From assembly GCA_003526065.1 (NCBI GenBank), contig DQBD01000240.1, positions 491 through 10,745 on the forward strand: DNA of 10,255 bases, in the 5' to 3' direction. A program made the translations under genes and the position numbers. Below the pieces are notes generated by a model that had not been told where the DNA came from, ran no database searches, and saw only the letters and a program-made list of their open reading frames with translations. The stretch is from Gammaproteobacteria bacterium (lineage in GTDB: Bacteria; Pseudomonadota; Gammaproteobacteria; Immundisolibacterales; Immundisolibacteraceae). Below, piece after piece: positions 6,843 through 10,255 of the stretch; the stretch's first letter is position 1; every line of letters starts with the position of its first letter.

Positions 6843-7625
6843 CTACATGCCGCGCGCCTTGGCCTCGTCCCACAGGCGATCCAGTTCCGCCAGCGTGCAC
6901 TCCTTGGCACGTCGGCCGGACGCGTGCAGACGATCCTCGATATAGGCAAAACGTCGCTCGAACTTGGCGTTGCCACGGCGCAGGGCTTCCTCGGCATCGA
7001 GTTCGAGGTGCCGCGCCAGGTTGGCCATCACGAACAGCAGATCGCCCAGTTCGTCGGCCATCGCCTCGCGCTGGCCACTGCCAAGCGCTTCGCGCAGCTC
7101 CGCCAGCTCCTCGTCCAGTTTGTCCAGGACCGGGGTCAGATCCGGCCAGTCGAAACCCACGCGCGCCGCCCGCTTCTGCAGTTTCTGCGCCCGCTTCAGG
7201 GCCGGCAACGCCAACGCCACGCCGGCCAACACCCGCTCACCGCCGTCCCGACCCACCCGTTCGGCCGCCTTGGCGGTCTCCCAGGCATCGGCCCGCTCGG
7301 CATCGGTTTCGAACTGCGCGTGCCCGAACACATGCGGGTGGCGGCTCACCAGCTTGTCGCAAATACCCGCCGCCACGTCCTCGAAATCAAACAGCCCGGC
7401 CTCCTGCGCCATCTGGGCGTGGAACACCACCTGCAGCAGCAGGTCGCCCAACTCCAGGCGCAGGTCGTCGTAGTCGCGCCGGGCAATGGCATCGGCCACT
7501 TCATAGGCTTCTTCGAGCGTATACGGTGCCACGCTGGCGAAATCCTGACGCAGGTCCCAGGGACAGCCGCCCTGCGGGTCACGCAGACGGGCCATTAATT
7601 CGAGTAGACGGCGGGTGTTTTGCAT
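6843..7625 (-). CDS. mazG: nucleoside triphosphate pyrophosphohydrolase MazG
   Basis: MazG hydrolyses (d)NTPs, including damaged or non-canonical ones, to NMP and pyrophosphate, and in E. coli lowers ppGpp. The 260-residue product is the full two-domain type (E. coli 263). The N-terminal domain has the metal motif EEAYE at 38-42 with ELGD at 58-61. The C-terminal domain has DEELAE at 171-176 with DELGD at 191-195, so both EExxE and ExxD metal-binding sets are intact. Conserved blocks GGCPWDLRQ (19-27), APYTLEEAYE, RAQKLQKRAARVGFDW (145-160) and KFERRF (221-226) all match. The chosen ATG aligns with the E. coli start. No Shine-Dalgarno at proper spacing is seen; a GATAAT hexamer ends 7 bases before the ATG. 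Confidence 0.96.
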   Translation of the reverse strand: MQNTRRLLELMARLRDPQGGCPWDLRQDFASVAPYTLEEAYEVADAIARRDYDDLRLELGDLLLQVVFHAQMAQEAGLFDFEDVAAGICDKLVSRHPHVFGHAQFETDAERADAWETAKAAERVGRDGGERVLAGVALALPALKRAQKLQKRAARVGFDWPDLTPVLDKLDEELAELREALGSGQREAMADELGDLLFVMANLARHLELDAEEALRRGNAKFERRFAYIEDRLHASGRRAKECTLAELDRLWDEAKARGM

Positions 7626-7632
7626 GGCCCCG

Positions 7633-7638
7633 ATTATC
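7633..7638 (-). promoter_or_regulatory. possible -10 hexamer for mazG
   Basis: On the minus strand GATAAT (5/6 to TATAAT) ends 7 bases before the mazG ATG, exactly where a -10 would sit if transcription began at the start codon. There is no recognisable -35 and no TG extension. The case for a leaderless mazG message rests only on this spacing and the poor Shine-Dalgarno. Confidence 0.3.
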
Positions 7639-7666
7639 GTGCTTTCTGTCCGTGCCCGCGCGGCAG

Positions 7667-7677
7667 TTTCCAGGAAA
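7667..7677. repeat. short perfect palindrome in the mazG-metallophosphoesterase intergenic region
   Basis: TTTCC-A-GGAAA is an exact 11-base odd palindrome midway between the divergent mazG and metallophosphoesterase genes. A wider inverted pair, GCTTTC (7641-7646) and GAAAGC (7674-7679), overlaps it. It could be an operator half or a small hairpin; short palindromes like this also occur by chance. Confidence 0.2.
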
Positions 7678-7679
7678 GC

Positions 7680-7725
7680 AAAATATTACATTTCAATAAC
7701 AGCCGCTTAATAAATAAGTAACAAA
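7680..7725. promoter_or_regulatory. AT-rich divergent promoter region with a Pho-box-like direct repeat
   Basis: This stretch is strikingly AT-rich against a very GC-rich background and lies between divergent mazG and the metallophosphoesterase gene, so it likely holds promoters. Read on the minus strand, 7702-7685 gives CTGTTAT, four bases, ATGTAAT: two 7-base units at 11-base spacing with an AT-rich start to the spacer, the layout of a PhoB box (consensus CTGTCAT, four bases, CTG-T-C/A-A-T/C). The first unit differs from CTGTCAT at one position. On the plus strand a weaker 11-base-spaced pair with spacer AAAT is seen at 7705-7722. The orientation faces mazG, which is unusual if the phosphoesterase is the target. 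A pattern match, not proof of PhoB binding. Confidence 0.3.
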
Positions 7726-7768
7726 GAACCGCCAGACTGCCGGCATTTCAATCACACGGACGCCGCGC

Positions 7769-8569
7769 ATGACGCCAGCACAACAGCCGCCCCGGCATTA
7801 CCGCACGGTCTGGATCTCGGATGTACACCTGGGCTTTCGCGGCTGCCGGGCGGACTTTCTGCTGGATTTCCTGCACCGAGTCACCTGTGACCGGCTGTAC
7901 CTGGTCGGCGACATCGTCGACTTCTGGGAGATGCGCCGCGGACTGTATTGGCCTCAGGCGCACAACAACGTGGTACGCACCCTGCTGGGCAAGGCCAAAC
8001 ACGGCACCGAGGTGATCTACGTACCCGGCAACCACGACGAGCTGCTGCGCGAGCATGACGGCCTGCAGATGGGCAACCTGTCGGTCCGTGGCCGGGTAGT
8101 GCACACCACCGCAGACGGGCGACGGCTGCTGGTCATGCACGGCGACGAGTTCGACAGCGTGGTGCAGTGCAGCCGCCTGCTGGCGCTGGCCGGCAGCCGT
8201 GCCTACGCGCTGCTGCTGCGTGCCAACCGGCTGGTCAACTTCGTGCGCACCAAGCTCGGCCTGCCGTACTGGTCACTGGCCGGCCACTTGAAGCACAAGG
8301 TCAAGAACGCGGTCAGCTTCATTTCCAACTTCGAGTCGGCCGTGGCCATGGCAGCCCGCCGGCACGGCGTGGACGGCGTGGTCTGCGGCCACATCCATCG
8401 GGCCGAGATCAGCACCATGGGCAATGTGCTCTACCTGAACTGCGGCGACTGGGTGGAGAGCTGCACCGCGCTGGTAGAACGTGAGGACGGCGGCATCGAG
8501 CTGCTGCACTGGTCCGACCAACAGCACGCGCTGAAGGCACAGGCGGCGATACCCGCCCTCGCCGCATGA
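7769..8569 (+). CDS. PlcP-like metallophosphoesterase (candidate phospholipase C; LpxH superfamily)
   Basis: A 266-residue calcineurin-type metallophosphoesterase with the full metal-ligand series: SDVH at 17-20, GDIVD at 47-51, GNHDE at 87-91, HGDEFD at 124-129, GHIH at 207-210, and GDWVESCTA at 226-234. Automatic annotation would call it UDP-2,3-diacylglucosamine hydrolase. But LpxH has GNRD rather than GNHD and lacks the GDWVESCTA tail. The protein instead resembles, from memory, the PlcP phospholipase C of rhizobia and marine bacteria, which removes phosphate head groups from phospholipids to give diacylglycerol during phosphate starvation. No signal peptide is seen, so it acts at the inner face of the membrane or in the cytoplasm. 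The ATG at 7769 has only a weak CGGA upstream. Its stop overlaps the glycosyltransferase start (ATGA), implying a shared pathway. Confidence 0.82.
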   Translation: MTPAQQPPRHYRTVWISDVHLGFRGCRADFLLDFLHRVTCDRLYLVGDIVDFWEMRRGLYWPQAHNNVVRTLLGKAKHGTEVIYVPGNHDELLREHDGLQMGNLSVRGRVVHTTADGRRLLVMHGDEFDSVVQCSRLLALAGSRAYALLLRANRLVNFVRTKLGLPYWSLAGHLKHKVKNAVSFISNFESAVAMAARRHGVDGVVCGHIHRAEISTMGNVLYLNCGDWVESCTALVEREDGGIELLHWSDQQHALKAQAAIPALAA

Positions 8570-9615
8570 AGATCGTACTGGTCAGCGATGCCTGGCAACC
8601 GCAGGTTAACGGCGTCGTCACCACCCTGACACGCACCTGCGCCGAACTGAATGCCCTGGGCCATCAGGTCGAAGTGATCGGACCCGGCCGCTTTCGCACC
8701 CTGCCCTGCCCGGGCTACCCCTCCATCCGCCTGGCGGTCATGCCCGGACGCACGCTCGTCCGTCTGCTCGACACACTGGCGCCCGACGCCATTCACATCG
8801 CCACCGAGGGGCCGCTCGGCCAGACGGCACGGCGCTATTGCCTGAGCCGCCAACTGGCGTTCACCACGGCGTATCACACGCAATTTCCCGAGTACCTGGC
8901 GCTTCGATCCCCCATCCCGGCACGCTGGACCTACCGGTTGATGCGTCGCTTTCATGCGCCGGCCGCGCGCACCATGGTGGCCACCGCCTCTCAGCAGGCG
9001 GTGCTCGAACAACACGGTTTCACCCACCTGGCGCGCTGGAGCCGCGGGGTCGATACAGCCGTGTTCCGGCCGCGCGACAAGGACTTCCTGCTGGCGCCGC
9101 GACCGATCGCCATGTACGTCGGCCGCGTGGCGGTGGAGAAGAACCTCGACGCCTTCCTGTCGCTGGATCTGCCCGGCAGCAAGTACGTGGTCGGCGACGG
9201 GCCCGCCTTGCCGGCGCTGCGCGCGCGTTACCCGACAGTCCGCTTCACCGGCTTCAAGCACGGCGAGGACCTCGCCCGCCACCTGGCGGCGGCCGACGTG
9301 TTCGTGTTCCCGAGCCGTACCGACACCTTCGGCCTGGTGCTGCTGGAGGCAATGGCCAGCGGCGTGCCGGTGGCGGCCTACCCGGTAACCGGCCCCAGGG
9401 ACGTGGTGGTACCCGGTGTCACCGGCGCTCTGCACGAGGACCTGGGGCGCGCGGCGCGCCAGGCGCTGCACCTGGACCCGGCGGCCTGCGTGTCCCACGC
9501 CAGTGCCTACTCCTGGCGCAACGCCACGCTGCAGTTCCTGAGCAACCTTGCGCCGCTCAGACAGGCCACAGCGCAGCTGGAGATGCGTCCGCCCCGGAAT
9601 GTCGGCTGCCTTTGA
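8566..9615 (+). CDS. GT4-family glycosyltransferase, probably acting on diacylglycerol
   Basis: A 349-residue GT-B fold glycosyltransferase of family GT4. The N-terminal acceptor domain opens VSDAWQPQVNGVV (6-18), the glycine-rich loop motif, and contains the TAYHTQFPEY segment (101-110). The C-terminal donor domain has YVGRVAVEKN at 184-193, VVGDGP at 208-213, and the nucleotide-sugar motif SRTDTFGLVLLEAMASG at 250-266. In that motif the usual EX7E is D253-x7-E261, a form I recall as common in lipid glycosyltransferases of the SqdX/Agt type. No membrane span is obvious. It starts by a 4-base ATGA overlap with the PlcP-like gene and has no Shine-Dalgarno of its own, so the two are translationally coupled. 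The likely job is to glycosylate the diacylglycerol that the first enzyme releases. The actual sugar and acceptor are not knowable from sequence. Confidence 0.85.
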   Translation: MKIVLVSDAWQPQVNGVVTTLTRTCAELNALGHQVEVIGPGRFRTLPCPGYPSIRLAVMPGRTLVRLLDTLAPDAIHIATEGPLGQTARRYCLSRQLAFTTAYHTQFPEYLALRSPIPARWTYRLMRRFHAPAARTMVATASQQAVLEQHGFTHLARWSRGVDTAVFRPRDKDFLLAPRPIAMYVGRVAVEKNLDAFLSLDLPGSKYVVGDGPALPALRARYPTVRFTGFKHGEDLARHLAAADVFVFPSRTDTFGLVLLEAMASGVPVAAYPVTGPRDVVVPGVTGALHEDLGRAARQALHLDPAACVSHASAYSWRNATLQFLSNLAPLRQATAQLEMRPPRNVGCL

Positions 9616-9640
9616 GAGCACCGGGTGGCAGCAGCGACGT

Positions 9641-9648
9641 TATAGACT
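9641..9648 (+). promoter_or_regulatory. possible -10 region upstream of the host-attachment-type gene
   Basis: TATAGACT offers TATAGA (9641-9646) or TAGACT (9643-9648) as a -10 in an otherwise GC-rich gap. No -35 of good quality lies at 16-18 bases; TTGAGA at 9612-9617 is too far. If used, the following hairpin and T-run would be in the 5' untranslated leader of the downstream gene. Confidence 0.25.
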
Positions 9649-9657
9649 TGCACCGTG

Positions 9658-9699
9658 GGTGCGCCGTCACCCGACCGTGGCGCACCGCCTGCCTTTTTT
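9658..9699 (+). terminator. hairpin followed by T6: terminator of the PlcP/glycosyltransferase pair or leader attenuator
   Basis: An 8-base perfect stem, GGTGCGCC (9658-9665) with GGCGCACC (9679-9686), encloses a 13-base loop and is followed after 7 bases by TTTTTT (9694-9699). A competing smaller hairpin, GGGTG (9657-9661) with CACCC (9668-9672), uses part of the same left arm, so the two cannot form together. The gap between stem and T-run is longer than in ideal terminators. It lies 43 bases after the glycosyltransferase stop. Confidence 0.45.
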
Positions 9700-9706
9700 C
9701 CGCCGC

Positions 9707-9711
9707 AGGAG
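9707..9711 (+). promoter_or_regulatory. ribosome binding site deciding a GTG start
   Basis: AGGAG sits 6 bases before the GTG at 9718, the clearest Shine-Dalgarno sequence in the window. It selects this GTG over an in-frame GTG at 9655, which would add 21 non-conserved Pro/Ala-rich residues and run through the hairpin, and over an ATG at 9730 that is too far away. Confidence 0.8.
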
Positions 9712-9717
9712 CATACG

Positions 9718-10173
9718 GTGAACAAGTCCATGGTTCTGGTCATCGCCGACAAGTCCCGGGCACGGCTGTTCAAGGCCGACACACCGCTCGGACCGATCAC
9801 TGAAATCGAAGCCTTCGCCCACCCCAAGGGGCGGTTGCCGGCCCGCGAACTGGTCAGCGACGCGCACGGTCGCGCCTTCGACAGTGCCGGACAGGGCCGG
9901 CATGCGATGGAAAACGACGTCGACCCACGCCGCCAGGAAGCCCTGCGTTTCGCCACCGCGCTGGCCGAACGGCTCGAACAGGGCCGCGTGCGACGCGAGT
10001 TCGACCGCCTGGGCCTGGTGGCGTCACCACAGTTTCTGGGACTGCTGCGCGATGCGCTGTCGGACGCCTGCCGCGCACAGGTGTGCCTGGAACTGGACAA
10101 GGACCTGACGCAGCTCGGCCAGGCACGCGACATCCGCGAACGGCTGCCGGAAAAGCTCTACTCCACGCTGTAA
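9718..10173 (+). CDS. host attachment family protein (COG5622-type)
   Basis: A 151-residue protein of the family annotated as host attachment protein or protein required for attachment to host cells. The name comes from early work on plant-associated bacteria; the biochemical role is unknown, and the fold has been related to archaeal release-factor-like domains. The family pattern is clear: LVIADKSRARLFKAD near the N-terminus, TEIEAFAHPKGRL, SDAHGRAFDSAGQGRHAME in the first half, a helical FATALAERLEQGR segment, FLGLLRDAL, and a C-terminal LDKDLTQL followed by IRERLPEKL. No signal peptide or membrane segment is present, which argues against a surface adhesin. GTG start with AGGAG. It lies 102 bases after the glycosyltransferase and behind a hairpin, so it is probably its own transcription unit. 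A strong hairpin follows. Confidence 0.9.
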   Translation: MNKSMVLVIADKSRARLFKADTPLGPITEIEAFAHPKGRLPARELVSDAHGRAFDSAGQGRHAMENDVDPRRQEALRFATALAERLEQGRVRREFDRLGLVASPQFLGLLRDALSDACRAQVCLELDKDLTQLGQARDIRERLPEKLYSTL

Positions 10174-10202
10174 GCGCGCGCGGCGCGCCAGCCCGCCGCA
10201 AC

Positions 10203-10229
10203 CGGTCGGCGCCTTATCGGCGCCGACCG
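10203..10229. terminator. perfect 11-base-pair hairpin after the host-attachment-type gene
   Basis: CGGTCGGCGCC (10203-10213) pairs perfectly with GGCGCCGACCG (10219-10229) around a TTATC loop, 30 bases after the stop codon. The stem is long and almost all G-C. No T-tract follows on the plus strand, nor is an A-tract seen on the left for a convergent transcript. It probably ends transcription or stabilises the 3' end, possibly for both directions if a convergent gene lies beyond the window. Nothing else is seen in the final 82 bases. Confidence 0.55.
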
Positions 10230-10255
10230 ACGATGCTTCCGGTGCCGCCAGTGCC

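Noticed and set aside
7769..8569. LpxH (lipid A pathway) identity for the metallophosphoesterase
   Set aside because: GNHDE instead of GNRD, a GDWVESCTA segment and coupling to a GT4 glycosyltransferase fit the PlcP type better; kept as an alternative until a tree is built.
9655..9717. Upstream GTG start of the host-attachment-type protein
   Set aside because: The extra 21 residues are Pro/Ala-rich, not conserved, and encoded by the hairpin/T-run leader; AGGAG favours the GTG at 9718.
1..10255. CRISPR arrays, tRNA or rRNA genes, insertion sequences, phage or defence genes
   Set aside because: Searched by eye on both strands; no regular repeats with spacers, no cloverleaf-like or rRNA sequence, no transposase or integrase motifs.

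Overview
The window looks like chromosomal DNA of a GC-rich gammaproteobacterium. All genes are intact except the first, which is cut by the window edge. The protein sequences are ordinary proteobacterial housekeeping types: MnmG and RsmG followed by ParA and ParB, a PilZ/DUF1631 pair, a two-domain MazG and an E. coli-like endonuclease V. I cannot name a genus from the sequence alone. I see no insertion sequence, phage gene, CRISPR array, tRNA or rRNA. Gene density is very high, and no gene-free stretch exceeds about 150 bases.

Layout. Bases 1-2920 (+) hold a replication-origin-type cluster: the 3' end of mnmG, rsmG, parA and parB. It joins tRNA wobble modification, 16S rRNA m7G methylation and chromosome segregation. 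A hairpin at 2935-2962 separates it from a convergent minus-strand group. Reading leftward, that group is endonuclease V (6388-5711), a small PilZ-domain protein (5650-5264) and a 743-residue DUF1631 protein with a very acidic C-terminal half (5212-2981). Endonuclease V is divergent from a PaaI-type thioesterase (6387-6836, +), and the two start codons overlap inside one CATG. The thioesterase converges on mazG (7625-6843, -) with only 6 bases between their stop codons. An AT-rich intergenic region (7626-7768) then precedes a tightly coupled plus-strand pair: a metallophosphoesterase that resembles phospholipase C PlcP more than LpxH (7769-8569), and a GT4 glycosyltransferase (8566-9615). A host-attachment-type protein (9718-10173) and a strong hairpin close the window.

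How they may work together. mnmG-rsmG-parA-parB is the classic origin-proximal set. Endonuclease V and MazG both deal with damaged or non-canonical nucleotides, one in DNA and one in the nucleotide pool, and they flank the thioesterase. The metallophosphoesterase/glycosyltransferase pair best fits membrane lipid remodelling, in which phospholipid is cleaved to diacylglycerol and then glycosylated. This is known in other bacteria under phosphate starvation, and a weak Pho-box-like direct repeat lies upstream. The PilZ/DUF1631 pair is a plausible c-di-GMP-linked module of unknown output.

The most interesting points are the possible PlcP/glycosyltransferase lipid-remodelling operon, the overlapping divergent start codons, a recurring arrangement of -10-like hexamers 5 to 8 bases before SD-less ATGs (possible leaderless mRNAs), and a 15-codon ORF bridging the PilZ and DUF1631 genes. 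None of these is proven by sequence alone.
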